NCBI GenBank assembly: GCA_023055505.1
Contig: JALIRH010000001.1
Location: 13,015,467 to 13,079,466, forward strand
Length of the DNA: 64,000 bases
Direction of reading: 5' to 3'
Source: Callipepla californica brunnescens
Lineage: Eukaryota > Chordata > Aves > Galliformes > Odontophoridae
The position numbers and the translations under genes are program-made. Shown here in pieces: positions 1 through 13,265 of this stretch. A model generated the notes under the pieces. It had not been told where the DNA came from, did not search any database, and saw nothing but the letters and a program-made list of their open reading frames with translations. Within the stretch, counting starts at the first letter, position 1, and every line of letters starts with the position of its first letter.

Positions 1-3000
1 GCAGGAGGGCCTATATATTCTCCACTTCAGAGATGAATTTGTAATCCCAACGTACTTCCTGAAAACTTCCAATATACTGATGTGATAGACATAGACTGAA
101 AGTATAGTTTGACCAGAATTTTAACTGGTAGCTTCAGTATCAGCAAAAACAACAACAACAACAAAAACTAATTTCAGACTTGGTTATGCTCTCACTACTC
201 TACCAGAATTAACTCCACAGGTATCAGTAGAAAATATTTAAACTTGTTTTTCATTTGTAAGTGAAAATAGCTAGACCAAGATTGACTATTCTACTGTTGG
301 ATTACAGTTGTGCATCACTTGAGGATGAAGATGCAGGTCAATGATTTAAAGAGTGATTGATTCCTGTACACTGAATGGATTTATTAGAGCACAGCGTAAA
401 TGGTTGAGTGACCCACATTTTTGAAGTTCTGACAAGTTCCAACAAACTTATCAGTTTGTTGTTCTCCTGAAAATCAACTGTTTCTCACATTATTCAATGA
501 TTCCTCCATGATACATACTTCAGCCTTCATCATTTGTACCTCAGAAGTCTGGTGGTCATGACAACAATGAATATCTTAGGACTGAACTGCTTATTTTGAC
601 ATCAATCAAAATCTAAAAACATTGGCATGCCCATGACCAACTCCTAAAATGATTATGATGAAGATCAATGTTACTTACATTACAGATGAATGAGAATATA
701 TAAGGAATTCTTCTGTTCATGAAATCTGTTTTACTATTGATCAATGGAAAATTTATTTAGCAAAAGAAAAAAACCATATGTTTTATCAAAAAACAAAGTT
801 GTTTTCATCCTTACTCTTTTCCATTGCTGCTGTAATAATATAACGTATGCTTGTATATTATAATGCCAGTTTAAGCCATGAGTTTTTTCCAATCTAATTT
901 TTCTTTAGAATTTCTGTTAAGTATATCACAGCTCAAAAAACCCTCTAAGATCAAAGGAAGTGAAATGATTTGAAGTGTTTGTGCTTCCAAACACAGTAAT
1001 AATTTAAAACTCTTTTTTGATGTGTTTAAAAGTAATGCACTGACATAAGAAATACTGAATTTTGAGGTTATGAAGGTTTGAATTAGGATACTAAAGCTGT
1101 AACCCACAAGCTCACTTGCTTTCCTCTAATTCTCTGTTGTGTAAAATTGAAATATTTTTAACCAAACACTGTCAAGCTCTGTGCTCTTGTGCTGTAATTT
1201 AGGCATTTAAAATCTTGATGTCTGAGTCATTTTGGAAATTCCATACTGAAGAGAAGTCAGCATTTTCAGAAGGGAATTCATATACCTTATCTTAGATAAC
1301 TACCTTAGGAAAACCAACATGTCTTCACAACTGCTCTTTACTCTTGAAAACTTAACATATGTTCTTGACTGCTTGAATATAGAAGTCTAACTCTTGCCAG
1401 ACTAAAATTAAGTGAAAATGAATACCCACCCAATCCTCTGAAACATATGAAGTATTTGGTAACATATCTGCTAAACTAGCTTTAAACAAGTAACATCAAA
1501 CAACAATCAAGAACTAGTTTGCACCTGAAACATTCAAGTAGTATCCATACAATACTTATCCTGAAATTTCAAAATTTGCCTTTGGATTTGCCAAGTTGGA
1601 ACGGGTTAGATGGGAGTTAGATAGGACTGAAATTCTTCTGCATTTTTCATGTTGTCCTGTGAGATTTCAGTTTCTATGTAAAATCTTAGTAACACTAGTT
1701 GGACACCTTTGAATTGTAATAAAAAAAAAGCTCATATGTTTCTCCTGTTGGAGGAGGAATATTGACAGCACTAGCTTAGTTCAGCCATTGCTTTATATAG
1801 TCCCACAGTTACACTCCTGCTCCCTCTACATGACATTTTTCAAATCTGAAATGTTCTCCCATGGAAGATATTTTTATTAATCAGTATCCTGAACTTTCCA
1901 CGCTACTGCTTGTGGTTGCTGCACTGTATCTCCTAGGGTCATTACCAAAAAACATTTTGTTCCAGCACTGTTGTAACTCTTCTTCAGGCAGCTGCAGCCT
2001 GCAGTCAAAAAATCAATGGGATGTACATCTAGCTTGTGCTTATTACACATTAATCAAATGGAAAACATTTCTGTTTTCGTGTGTTTAAAACCAAAAGAAT
2101 GATAAATTGGATGTTTACAAGGAAAGTCCAGCAGTGATAGCTGGAAAGTTCTTTTGTTTCACTGGCCAATTCTATGATATATAATCATTGCTATAACACT
2201 CTTATTTGAGAATTTCTGAATTTGCTAATTGACAACTTCAAGCACTTTGAAATAAAGAATAACTGCCTTAGAACTGAAGAAGCACAGTATTTTGAATGTA
2301 GCCAAACCTGTTTGTACTAAGAGGTATTATAACGGCCTTCTTAACCTAGATGTAATATTATGGCTATTTTAAGGGGTATGTTTCAGTGAGATTACAGACA
2401 CATGTAAACACAAAATCAAGACCACTGAATAAGAAAATGAAGAAATGAAATTAAACTTTTTTTCTCCTTTTCTAGTCTGTCAGTTTAACTTAGATCTGTT
2501 CCTAGTCCACTGACCTAATTCTACCGCATGAATAACAACCCCAGAACTAATGACTGGAGAATAAAGAAAGAATGAACACCCATATTTAGACAACATCTCT
2601 ATTCAGTATCTGGGTAAAAGTCTTCAGTGAATCACAGTGTAAACGTAACAGACAACATGTCTGTAACAAGATGTCACAAGAAATAAAGATCAGCTCAAAG
2701 GAAATTCAATATTCTACATTGCATATAATTTTGATTCCAGGATTCTGATATCCATAGATATTTGCCAAGATGTTTTTTCTCATCACTCATAGTACTCCTT
2801 GCAACTCCATTTCTAAATTGTCTTAGTCTTTCAGGGAAATTTCACCACTTTTCATTTACATTGTTTTGTAGTTGACAGAATTTTGATGAGTTTCCTATAG
2901 CTGTTTTCCTTAAATAATCTATAAATGAACCTAGTATTAGAGATCAATTTTAAAGGACTTCATCACTAACCTCTTATCTGACTACGGAACATGAGTGCAT

Positions 3001-3252
3001 TTTCTTCATTTCAAAAATTTGAAAGTCCTCTGACTCATAGATAGAGCAGATGAGAGGACAGATGTGGTAGGTCCTTTCATGGAAATTACACCTTGGTGCT
3101 TAGCAATTAAATGAATAGTTGTAGATTCTGAATTTGCATTAGCTTCTACTTAAAACTAGCAACTTTGACCTTAAAAATAACGTTCATGTTTTTTACTGGT
3201 AACTTACTGAATGACACATTAGCCTTTGTACTATAAATTTCAGTCCAACATT
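1..3252. other. Unassigned AT-rich DNA
   Basis: No recognisable gene or repeat family was seen. A small (AAC)n run lies at 143-169. The best open frame, 1861-2088 on the plus strand (75 codons), has no usable exon boundary: the nearest good acceptor upstream (about 1808) puts a TGA in frame before it. Intron or intergenic DNA is the simplest reading. Confidence 0.5.
143..169. repeat. (AAC)n microsatellite
   Basis: A run of AAC/CAA triplets flanked by AAAAAC, about 27 bases long. It is short and interrupted at the edges. Confidence 0.7.
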
Positions 3253-3965
3253 CACAGAATCTTGGAATGGTTGAAGCTGAGGTTGGAAGAGGTCTCCATA
3301 ACAATCTTTTATTGAGGAGCCTAAAACTAGAGAGATACTGTACTCAGGTATGACCTCATACAGAGCTGAGTAGTGGGAAAGGATCACGTTCCTTTACCTG
3401 TTGGCAGTACCTAGACTAATGCAGCCCAAGATACTACCAGCCTTTACAGAAAAGTCATGTTTCTGGTTCATGTTCATTTTGGTGTCCACAGATACTGCCA
3501 GTTCCTCTGTCAAGTGATTCCCAGCTGAGTGGCCCCAGGGAATATCGTTGCACTCAAGGTGTAGGACTTTGCACTTCCTATTGTATATCTTCTTGAGGTT
3601 CATGTCAGCCCTCATCTGAGGCCTTTTGAGGTCCCTATGGATGACAGCACGATACTCTGCAGAATCAGCCACTTCTCTGTTTTGTATCTTCTGCAAAATT
3701 CCTGAGGGTATAACTCGGCCCCACTATTCAGAGTATTAATTAAGATACTGAAGATGACCAGACTGAGTACTGACTGCTGGGGTACACTGTTCTAGGCACC
3801 ACTAGTCACAGCCGTCTGGGCTTGGATGCTCAGCCAACTTTCAATCCACATAGTTCTACGCTTTTTCCAGCTTTGCTGTATTCATATTTTTATGCATCCG
3901 GAACGTAGAGTCAAAAATCTTAATATTACCTGTAATAAGATTAGCCTGCTTATCTTCCAAGAAAA
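3253..3965 (-). mobile_element. Old CR1 LINE fragment, 3' part
   Basis: Read on the minus strand this is the last part of CR1: the end of the reverse transcriptase ORF and the 3' UTR. The CR1 3' end appears in reverse at its left edge (CACAGAATCTTGGAATGG, then GGTTGGAAGAGGTC). Frame 3394-3696 keeps the C-terminal landmarks KCKVLHLE and GSILGCI, which match the CR1 segments usually read KCRVLHLG and GILGCI. The part near 3760-3860 matches the CR1 stretch that codes for the region before the FADD box. It is full of small changes and stops, so it is an old, dead, 5'-truncated copy. The 5' truncation point near 3965 is approximate. Confidence 0.85.
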
Positions 3966-4139
3966 AACACTTCATTTAGTTTCTTGATATAATTTACACA
4001 TTTTTTTTTCTTTAAGAGACTGCTTATAATCTGGTTGTACTGGTTACTGATTAGATGAGATGTCAGATCAGGCTAATTGAAAAGAGTTAATTAGTTCCTC
4101 AGTTGTTTGTTGATTGTCTAACACTATTTATTTTAATAG

Positions 4140-4280
4140 CATTTCTACAATCAAAGGAAATAGATGCTACATTTTTAAATACCCAAGCAAAAATATTGCA
4201 AACTATATGTAGGAATAATAAAAACAAGCACACAGCTGTTCAGCATGGATACCTATCTATTTACACAAAAATCATTTCTG
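4140..4280 (+). other. Open frame with splice-like borders (weak exon candidate)
   Basis: A 141-base open stretch lies between an acceptor-like site (TTTATTTTAATAG) and a donor-like site (TTTCTG/GTATGA). Only one frame is open, and it needs two bases from this segment to complete its first codon and leaves one base over. That phase does not fit the next candidate at 4619, because joining them creates a stop at once. A weaker acceptor at 4661 would fit. The translated segment contains AKILQTICRNNKNK and resembles no family I know. It is probably a chance frame. Confidence 0.1.
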
Positions 4281-4618
4281 GTATGACTTATAAATCTTTG
4301 AGGATTCAATTCTGAAAATTATAAAGTTTACATTAACTTAGAAGGATAATTATCTCATGGAGAATCTATTGTGAAATGAACACTTAGAAGACACTCTCCA
4401 AGAGTGCAATAGGTCAGAACACCAAGCTGCTGAACACTTTTCTTTAGGAGTCATTTGTCTCTCTGGGTAAGTAGAAAGGGCTGATTCCAAGTTTTGCTTC
4501 AAATAGTGAAACAAAATTGTTCAGGAATGTCATACACACTCCTTGGTGACACCTGGGGTTTCAGAATGATTCCCAGCTATCTTGCTGCATGTCAAGAGTC
4601 TTTCCTGGTTACTGCTAG

Positions 4619-4846
4619 ATGGTTGAAGATACTTTTAGCACCAATTCTCAAAAGAAGGCAGTGAACACTTTTTTCTTCATGGTAGATGAGCAACCCAGAG
4701 CAGCTCAGCTTCTCTTACAGCATCCAGTAATGAAATTTTCAGATTCCACTGGATCAGTGACAAAACGGAATGCTTGGATTTTACATAATGCAGCTTTCAG
4801 TTCATGTTCTTCAAATAATACAGATATTCTGATAACTTGGCCTCAG
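4619..4846 (+). other. Candidate coding exon 1 of an unrecognised gene
   Basis: 76 codons open in one frame. The acceptor is TTTCCTGGTTACTGCTAG, whose TAG is the in-frame stop just outside the exon. The donor is CCTCAG/GTAAAA, a strong consensus match, and the frame closes 21 bases beyond it. Both ends are phase 0. The first codon is ATG, so it could also be an initial coding exon. The peptide (for example QPRAAQLLLQHPVMKFSD) is not low-complexity, but I recognise no domain. It joins the next candidate at 5581 without a frame change. Splice-like sites are common in AT-rich DNA, so this remains a hypothesis. Confidence 0.25.
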
Positions 4847-5580
4847 GTAAAATGGTTGAATATGTAGAGCTGTATTTCCTAAATAGGAATTATTAAGGTG
4901 CATCACTACCTGAGGATTTTCTGCAATTACATAATTATCATTTCTTCCTGAATAGAATTAAATCAGCCATGAATAACTTAATCCCAGACTGCACAAAGCA
5001 GAAGTACATTTCAGCATTTTCCAGTACCTCACAGTGTCAGAGTGTTAGTATACTGAATTTATGGGATGCACTGATCCATTAATCCTCTCACAGAATGGAT
5101 TTTCCCATATAAATATTGTCTGGGATTAATCAAAAGAATTCAAGCACATTACAAATCCTGTTCCCCAACAAAGTAGGGAGGAATAATATTTAAGAACAAC
5201 TGTTTGTGCTCCAAAAGTCAGAAGGAAATCACTGCAAGAGTTAAAATAAATCTTCCCCTCATTACTATCATGGAAAGTTAATCCATAAAATAATATATAT
5301 ATACAAGGATTCCAATTCTGCACTGTTGTCACTCCATTGGCATTGGTGGAGAAGCTTTACTCTGTAGCAAGGTTAAGAAGAATTAGGTGTTTATGACTGC
5401 ACGCTATACAGCAGATGCCATTACAATAGTCAAATGACTTATCTGTTATTTTAAATAGCATTAGGGATAATAATAGCTACTTGAAATATTCAATTACAGA
5501 TTTGAATCCATTTTTATCTTTTTTTATAATTCAATCTTTTGATATTGAAGAATTATATATATTTTATCTTTACTGCACAG

Positions 5581-5840
5581 TCTTGCTTAGAGGTTTGGAG
5601 AAAAAACAGCACAGAAAACAGATGGCTGGATTTCAAAAGTTGTACCTTTTGCAGTAAAATGGGGCTCTGCACAGATGGACCTGTAGATAACAGTGCCAGT
5701 ATTGTATGTTATCCATATGGACTACAAGATTTATGGCAAAAATTATTACTTTCAAATTCATCCTCAGACACAAGCTCAAGTCTTTCTGTATGTACAGCTC
5801 TAACTTTTCTACCTTCTGTAATTAGAGAAGAAAGAATAAG
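5581..5840 (+). other. Candidate coding exon 2 of an unrecognised gene
   Basis: 260 bases fully open. The acceptor is ATTTTATCTTTACTGCACAG and the donor is AATAAG/GTAAAA; the frame's own stop, TAA, lies inside that donor, so coding would end exactly at the splice site. It starts in phase 0, matching the exit of 4619-4846, and leaves two bases over. The peptide has several Cys and Trp residues (SCTFCSKMGLC and IVCYPYGLQDLWQ) and a Ser-rich stretch. A CxxC-like pattern is visible but I cannot assign a fold. With the other candidates it would form part of a protein of about 310 residues. Confidence 0.25.
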
Positions 5841-6937
5841 GTAAAATAAATATTAGATTGTTTCTGTGTTATACTCAATATAACTAATAATAACTAATAA
5901 TTGGCATTTTAAGATCTTTTAAGAAAAGGTTACTTCTCTGAGAATTATGCTTGAGCATGGAAACATAAAGCATACAGGTGAGCACATATTGTAGCATCTC
6001 AATTTTTTCACTTCAGAATACTCAGGTTCTTGCAGACAGAGATGTATGTGAAGGAGTTCACAAAGCTTCCAGACAAGAGATTATGAATTGGTGTCTTTAG
6101 CTAGGATAAGAAAAAATTTCACAATGTCTTTAAGAACTGACCCGTATGTTCATCACAGGGCCATGCTATCCAGGTCTAACACAGACAATATTCTTAAATC
6201 TCACATATTACTAAATTTTATATCGTGCTCTCAGCCATCTGAAGGTCCTACAGCAGGTTAGGCAGCAAGACATATGGATGGGACCTACCATAAGAACGGC
6301 TCAGAGAAAAGAGAAAAGTAAAGAAACTAAGACTCTGTGGTCCTTCAAGGAAGGAAATGAGAAGTGTTAACTTTGACATTTATATTTTACAAAGCTCTTA
6401 AAACAATATTTTCCCTATTTTGTTCTACAGTTAAGTCCATAACATTTTCATTGTCTGATCTTATGCAATATTGAGGTATTCCCTAATGTTTCACGTTTCA
6501 GGAGCATGTTTGCCTTCAGAACCTGAGAGGATTAATTATCTGATATTTGTAAAGTGGCTTCAGATACTCTGATGGAGACTATTACACTAATATAAATTAT
6601 CCTTACAGGGAGTTACTAAAAAGCAATTTATTGCATTATTTAATGTTTCAATTTGCAAAAAACATACTCCATTTATAATAGATTTTTGGGTTTTATTTCT
6701 TTTTTATTCAAGTGAAACAGAGAATTCCATAAATAACAGCTAAAAAAAAAAAAAAAAAACTAGCAACAACACAAAACGTGATTAACTCAAAAATATCTGA
6801 GAACAAAATGATAGTAGAATAATGCAACTTCTTCTACACAAAATCTTATGCAGAACATTAGAACATTTCAGGCTAACAGAGCATAGCAACAAATGGCCAG
6901 TTTGGAATACTTGCAGAGGGAAATACGTTTCTAAGTG
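5841..6937. other. Unassigned AT-rich DNA with an A18 run
   Basis: No gene or transposon signature was seen. A run of 18 A lies at 6742-6759 and further short A-rich runs occur at 6960-6990. If the surrounding exon model is right, this is intron. Confidence 0.5.
6742..6759. repeat. Poly(A) tract, 18 bases
   Basis: An uninterrupted run of A. Nothing upstream suggests a retrocopy whose tail this could be. Confidence 0.9.
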
Positions 6938-7500
6938 AATTTTGCTTCTGAAATTATGGCAAAAAAAGAAAAAACGATGACAAAAAAAAAAACCTACTAG
7001 CTGTAGAGCACAATAAAACTACTTGACAGATCAAATTCTCAGCTACAAAACACTATTTCTCAACACAGTCACCAACATTAGTTATGTATTTTTGCCAGTG
7101 ATGAACAAGAGCCTGAATGCTGTGTTCATAAAAACCTGTACCAGCAGAGATGACCCTCTGCTACTGTTTTCACTGCTGAAACACAACACTCATAATTTCA
7201 CTGTGCTCACATCCACTGTTAGATCTCCACATATGTTCAGAAAGCACTGTTGAATGTCAAAGGGTGTCATTTTATCTGCATAGAGAAATTGAATTATACA
7301 CCTTTGCTTCATCTGCATTTCCATGTCAGACATCATTTTGTCAGACTGCCCCTCTGCTGTCGAATGTCGCATGGGAATAAAATGCAACAGAATATTGGTG
7401 GGAAAGTTCAGCCTCTACTGCCATACCACCAACATCCACCTCTGTCATCATGGGCTGGCATAACAAAATAGGAGGCATTACTTTCAGAACAGTCCCCATA
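6938..7500 (-). mobile_element. Internally deleted mariner (Galluhop-like)
   Basis: On the minus strand this reads from a terminal sequence at 7466-7497, through the start of a mariner transposase, to its C-terminus and the other terminal repeat near 6940-6965. The N-terminal part keeps the helix-turn-helix segment (KQRCIIQFLYADKMTPFDIQ, then GDLTVDVSTV). It passes directly into the C-terminal motif IQALVHHWQKYITNVGDCVEK in degenerate form, so the catalytic DDE/D core is missing. The ends form imperfect inverted repeats: TTCTGAAAGTAATGCC against TTCTGAAATTATGGC. A second copy of the same deleted form lies at 43853-44378. This is a dead, nonautonomous derivative that could only have moved with transposase supplied in trans. 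Family name is from memory. Confidence 0.85.
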
Positions 7501-9672
7501 TCTTTGAAATACACAATGTTCTGGTGAAGACATACCTTAAATAACTTTCTTGATTTTCTACAGGAATAAAGTGCTCTTCATGAAATACAATGATGAGACT
7601 AACACAGTGTGTTTAAAATTATGGTGTCAGCTTACTGTTACACACTGAAATTGTAAAAAGAGATTTCAGAAAAAAATATTGGAAGGAAATAAGTAGTGGT
7701 AATCACTATTATCTGAGTAGAAATTAGTTTGTTCATTATATGCAGTTTAGAGTCTGATCATTGCAGCACTTCAGGTTTCTCATGTCTTTTATCCAACAAG
7801 AAGTACTATTTGCAGATGATGAGGAAAGCTCTGATTTCAAAGAGGAGGACTATAAAATTGAAGTTTTATGTGCACATCTTTATTCTCCTCTGCATATTTG
7901 ATCAATATTCATAGTTTTGTTCATACAAATGACTGCAACTATTCAAATAACCAGCCTGAATAAGCAGTGCAAAGTGTATCTACTGTAAAATTACAAACTG
8001 CAATTTTTCTCAGCTGTTTGCTTAATCATTTTTACGATTCTTTCTAGCTGTTTCTTTCACAGACTGAATGAAAGGCTTTGTTTAGGTTATTAATTCCTTG
8101 TGAAGCTTGAACTGTGCTTGGGAAGAAGATTTGTTGCTAATCACTGCTTAAGGTGATATTTTAGACACGCTCTGCTGCATCACTATGTGGATACCCAGGT
8201 TTGGTTACTATTTGTCCCTAACTTCATTGATCATTTAAACCTCACCCATCCTTCAACCTAGAACTGGATGGCTATAGCTATTCCCACTATAGCCTCAAGC
8301 ATTCAATCATAGTGTTGAGTTTAGGCATGGTACTCCATGTCACTTCTCTAACAAAACCCATCTCATCGTAGCACTCTGTGATGACTTATATAAAACAACA
8401 ACACAATGGAGCAATCTCCACACCATTGTCTAAGCATACATCACACAAAAGGGCACATTTCTTGCCCAGTCAGGAATCTCCTAGGCCTAGCAACTAGTCT
8501 GTGCATCAGCCATTTGCCTAATCCTGTTCCACCTTCCTTCAAAGTCAGGTCTCACACCAGCTACTGTAAAGCAAAGCCAGTTCCACATGGGCCCTTCTGG
8601 ATTTCTTGCTGCCAACAGCAGCTTTTGAGAGTGAGCCAGCAGCCCAGGCTGGCTGCACACCATGGAGCAGCAGTGGCATATGCTTAGAAATTGGATGTTT
8701 TAGCCTGAACTCTTTGCAGCAATGAAGAAGAGCTCTGGTCTGCTTAACCAAATTTGTGTTGACCTCACCAAACTGCTTTAGTAGATCTAAACACTTGAAG
8801 TAATGATGCAAAATTGTTTTCTTCTGGCATAAAGTTAAGATTTTAATTAATATTTAAGTGATTCTAAGCTTATTGCCAAGTTATTCCTATTTATTTATTT
8901 ATTTTTAATAAACTACAGAAGTTCTCTCTTTTGGGCTACAAGACAAATATTTATTTTTATTTCTCAAAAGAACCACCCAAAAGTTTCTTATTTATTTATT
9001 TTTTATTTTTTGTACAGACTTTGAACAGGCACTTTTGTCTCCTTTTCTTTATTTTTCCTTATAGTTAGGTATGGAAATAGGAATATGTAATCTACTTACA
9101 GGGGATTTTATTGCAGCATTTGTAAACGAGATCACATTGTTCATAAATTTTTCAGCTATTGCTGTAGCTCACTCAAAAGCTTAGCTGGTTGAAATGATAA
9201 AGGGATGTATTTGGCTTCTGAAATACAGAGGAATGTGTAATAAAGCCGCTGCATACAAACCTTAAATACTTAAGAATAAGCAGAGCTCTTTTTTTCCTTA
9301 GGTTAGAAATAGCCTTGACACATAAAGAACTGATATAATAGTGTTACAAATTCTTGGAGGGCGTTATTTGGTCAAGTAAGAAAAGCAGGAGACCTGCATA
9401 GTTGCAGGGATGAATTCTGCACAATCTTCAACAAATCTTTCCTTCACAATTACTTGACTTGACTAGATTCCCTTTTTCTTGTATAATATTCATTCTTCCC
9501 TGAACACCTCTTCTCCAGAAGAGGCCTATCATCATCCAGGTGCTATGAAATATCCTTAGTACTGCCAGATATCACACAACCATGGCTACGGTTTTGACAG
9601 TGTCCCCTAGACTTTCTTTCAACCTGCTTCTCCTAAAGGAAACCCAGTACTGAGATCTTCCTGATCATTACC
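7501..9672. other. Unassigned DNA with (TTTA)n runs
   Basis: No recognisable gene was seen. A good acceptor at 7561-7563 opens a short frame with NKVLFMKYNDETNTVCLKL, but its nearest phase-fitting donor joins to 13266 through a TGA, so it was not put in the exon chain. Interrupted (TTTA)n runs occur at 8888-8906 and about 8985-9013. A slightly GC-richer patch at 8400-8700 is open on both strands without any recognisable product. Confidence 0.45.
8888..8906. repeat. (TTTA)n microsatellite
   Basis: Four to five TTTA units, with a similar interrupted run about 100 bases further on. Confidence 0.75.
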
Positions 9673-9751
9673 ATGCTCACTGCAGGGGTGTTGGTCTAGA
9701 TGATCTTTAAAGGATCCTTCCAGCTCCAAGGATTCTATGATTCTATGATTT
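9673..9751 (+). mobile_element. CR1 3' tail fragment
   Basis: Only the last 80 bases of a CR1 remain: CTCACTGCAGGGGTGTTGG, TCTAGATGATCTTTAAAGG and the terminal ATTCTATG octamers (GATTCTATGATTCTATGATT). This is the usual state of CR1, which inserts 3' end first and is often heavily 5'-truncated. Confidence 0.93.
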
Positions 9752-12700
9752 TCTGAAGCTCTAATCATCTCCTCCTTTCAGCCTAGAGCCTTGGTGTCAG
9801 TAAAACTGATTGTTAGAGCTTGTTTTCTGTCTGCAGCTGCAGCATCACCATTGTTTTTACTGACAAGTATTGGTAATTTTTCCTTTTTTCAGAAGACAAT
9901 AGCTGCATTTTGGGTGCACTGTTCCCCTTGTATGTATGGAATATATCACTATGTTTCAGTGAAACATCTGAAATAGGCAAACAGCTTACAGTTAGGCATA
10001 AAAGAGAGCCTTTCACCTTCCCGATGTTCTTACAAGGAGACATCTGTATAATGAGCCACCTTGCATTCCAGTATTCATTTAAAACATTGTATGTATGCGT
10101 GACAACATTGAAAGAAAGAAGTATTTCTGCTGAAACATTTGTTTCTGGTGTTTTCTTTTTATTAAGTTTCAATTTTTACATTATACAATGATTATTTCAT
10201 ATCTCAAGTCTTCACTAAACATTCTGGAAACCTCACTCAGCAGAAGTTCAGTAACTGAACAATGCAGAAATCCTGCTCAAGGCTTCACTGTCCTATTCAC
10301 ATGTAAGAGGAAGATACTGAATATTGAAGGAGGAAGAGAAAACCAGTAAGATCCTATGACTGCGAAAGTCTGGGCTCTCCCTTTTCACTACCGCATGAGG
10401 CATGAAATGTGCCATTACCTCTAAAAAACACATTCTGGAGTAGGTCATGGTAACAATTTCAGAATTATTTTATTTATTAAAATTATATGAGCAAACATGA
10501 AAACTGAAAATGCTTTAGTTTGTAAGAAATTGAGTTGTGGGTTTTATTACGTACTTTTTCTTGCTGGGAGAGAAGCTTTAAAGATGCTTTAAAGATTTAA
10601 TTGTGCATTTCTTTTCTGTCTTGCAGAGAATGATGTAAAATCACTGACGTGTTTGCTGTAGTTTCCAAAATCTAATGTAAAAGAATAAAACCTACTTCGC
10701 ATGAAGTCACTCCTGCATACTGTAAAATACAAGTGTTAAAACAATATATTTTCCTTCTGCTAAAGAACAAAAGAGTTAGGAAAAGACAAGGAAAAAGGCA
10801 AGATTCACTTACCAGATTCATTTAAATCTTCTAATTAAAAAAAAAAAAATTAAAGTACTGATATATTTTATCAAATATTAACACACAATAAACTGTGAGG
10901 GAATTTAAATTTTTAAATTGCACTTAGTGTTGAGACAACACAACTTGATCACTAGTCCCACTCAAGGCCTTTTACTACTGAATTGATATTTGCTTTATAG
11001 TTTCCAGATAATATGACTGTACCAGAAAATTATCACTCTTCTAACTGTGCAGACTAGTGCAGTCTAGCTCCACGAAGTGTGTGACTGGCCCTGTAAACAA
11101 GGAGTTTATGGAGGTTTGACACATTCATTCCTCAAGGCTAAGGTAAAAGAAAACTCATAAACTTGCTGGAGTATTTGAGTACTTCTGGGTAGAGAACTAA
11201 ATCATGTAACAAGCATCCATTACAGAGGAATAATTTTCTATTGCATTTTTTGTGCAGGTTGATTTATTATGAAATAGTGTCTTTGCTATTTGCTCATTAG
11301 TTTTTATATCTATTTTTTAATACGCCAGTTACACATTTACCAGAGAAGAAACAAGATCAAACGAGTGCCACTGCTCCTATGGTCCTTCCTTTTAATACCC
11401 CTTTCTAATCTTTTTGTATCACATGCACCACATATTTGCCAAAATGCTCCTCTGTTTTCCATAGTGATCCTGACCCTGTCCATCTTGAAAGGATCTTATG
11501 ACATTTCAAACCCATCTGAATATCTTTTGTAATTCTGAACAGCTCACTCCAGCCTGATCCACACAAATAACTGCCCAACACTCGGTGAACCGAAGGAGGG
11601 TGGATGAATGATCACCATATGGACTATTACCTATGGGTAGGCAACATAGATTACTACTATGAATTCTGAGCTTCTCCCATTTCTTTTTCCCCTTCTACTA
11701 CTTTTGAAGTTTAGCTCAGGGTTTTGTTTTTTCCTTTTCAGAATAATATAGTCTATTGTTTTTGGAGACACTACAGTACTTCTCTGTGTTATCGGTTTTC
11801 TTTTTTTCCAAAATATCTGGCACCTACATTAGTTTTCAAATTTTTCTCCATTACCTTCATCTCAATCTTTTCTCCTTATTTTTTGTTTTCTGAGATTCCT
11901 ATCTCTTAAAGTGTTTAAGAGGAGATTTTGCCACTCTCACATTTTCATGTTTATTGAAATTTTGCTGGATAGAAGAATATAGGTCACCCCTGTTGTGGCT
12001 CCAAATAGCACTAGAGTCTAGAAATTGAACCTCACCTTCATCAAAAAGCATATTTTGGTCAAAGAATATCTCTGATACTGATATATATCTGAGGAAGAAA
12101 TTAAGGGAATGTTAAGAGGTAAGAACAAAAACGTGACTCAGAAAACCTTGTGTTATTTAATAGAACAGAGACCTTGAACACAGGTTAACCAAAGCACTGT
12201 GGATAGTTCTTCGTATAGCATGAAAAGGAATCAGACTTTGAAACCTGCTCCATCTGAATGCAGTCCAGACATCAAACAGTCATTTACATCCCAAGTACAT
12301 ATATTAAACTGCATTGCTTCTACAGAAATTGTTTGAAAATTGTATTTTCTTCCTCCTCAGATCTCTTCTTTCTTCTGAATGCTCCAGAGAAAAGCTAAGT
12401 TTGCTATAAGACTTTGAAATTAAAACATAGCAATGAGGAGCTGAATTGGATTTTATATCCTTATGAATCTTTGAATGAACTGCTGTTTTATGCTCCAGGT
12501 AGTTACAGATAAGCAAGCAAAGGTTCTACACGTGTCCATTTGATCAGTATTTAAAATGAATGAGACTATGCCTGAAACCATTTATTGATCAACAGGACTG
12601 TTATTATGGTTTATAATATGTGAGAAACAGACAATCTCTATGAAGTCTGCAGGCATGTCTATGAGAAAATCTTGAACACATCTACTGAACTCATTGTAAA

Positions 12701-13265
12701 ACAGTAAACACAGCACCCAGCAGTTTTATCCTTTGCCATCATCTTTTCAATACAAATTTTCTCCTCAAACTGAAAGTTATGAGTGTAGTATCAACCCAGT
12801 CATCAACCTGCTACACTTGTTCTACAAGAACAGCTGCTGTCCATCACAGAAAACAGCAAACTGGCATTATTTTAATCTCCATTGCAATGAATGCCTCACA
12901 GTTCCACTTTGAGTCATTCTTACAAAACAGAAAATATCTTCTTGTTAAGACTTTTTTTTATCTCTTTAAATACATAGGTGGCAACTTTTTTTACAACGTA
13001 ATAACATAGCTTACTATACACTGTCTGTTACTTGTCAAAAGAAGACAATATATAAATACAGAAAATAAAATTGTGTGTGTCACATCTATGAGAAAATACT
13101 TTGCTCATTCAAAATTGAATGAACACTTTGCGGAAATGTAGAACATTCTGTCCCAGCAATTTTAGTCACTCAAACTTCACTATATTATGTTGCACTTGGG
13201 CAAAGATTTATGTCTCCATTAGAATAAAACAGAAATAGCAGAGTGTGTGCTGTTTTTTTTCCTAG
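9752..13265. other. Unassigned AT-rich DNA
   Basis: No repeat family or gene was recognised over 3.5 kb. Overlapping open frames on both strands at 9791-10191 (up to 119 codons) oppose each other and contain no known motif, so at most one could be real. A strong acceptor-like site (TTGTTTTCTGTCTGCAG) ends at 9836, but the frames behind it offer only very short exons. Confidence 0.45.

Noticed and set aside
4448..4466. 19-base micro-exon with a good acceptor and a GTAAGT donor
   Set aside because: Its length does not reconcile the phases of 4140-4280 and 4619-4846, and a 19-base match is weak evidence.
7564..7623. Possible extra exon after a strong acceptor (NKVLFMKYNDETNT)
   Set aside because: With its phase-fitting donor, joining to 13266 creates a TGA. 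Other donors are poor.
9791..10191. Overlapping frames up to 119 codons on both strands
   Set aside because: They overlap on opposite strands, have no motif or splice support, and fit chance in AT-rich DNA.
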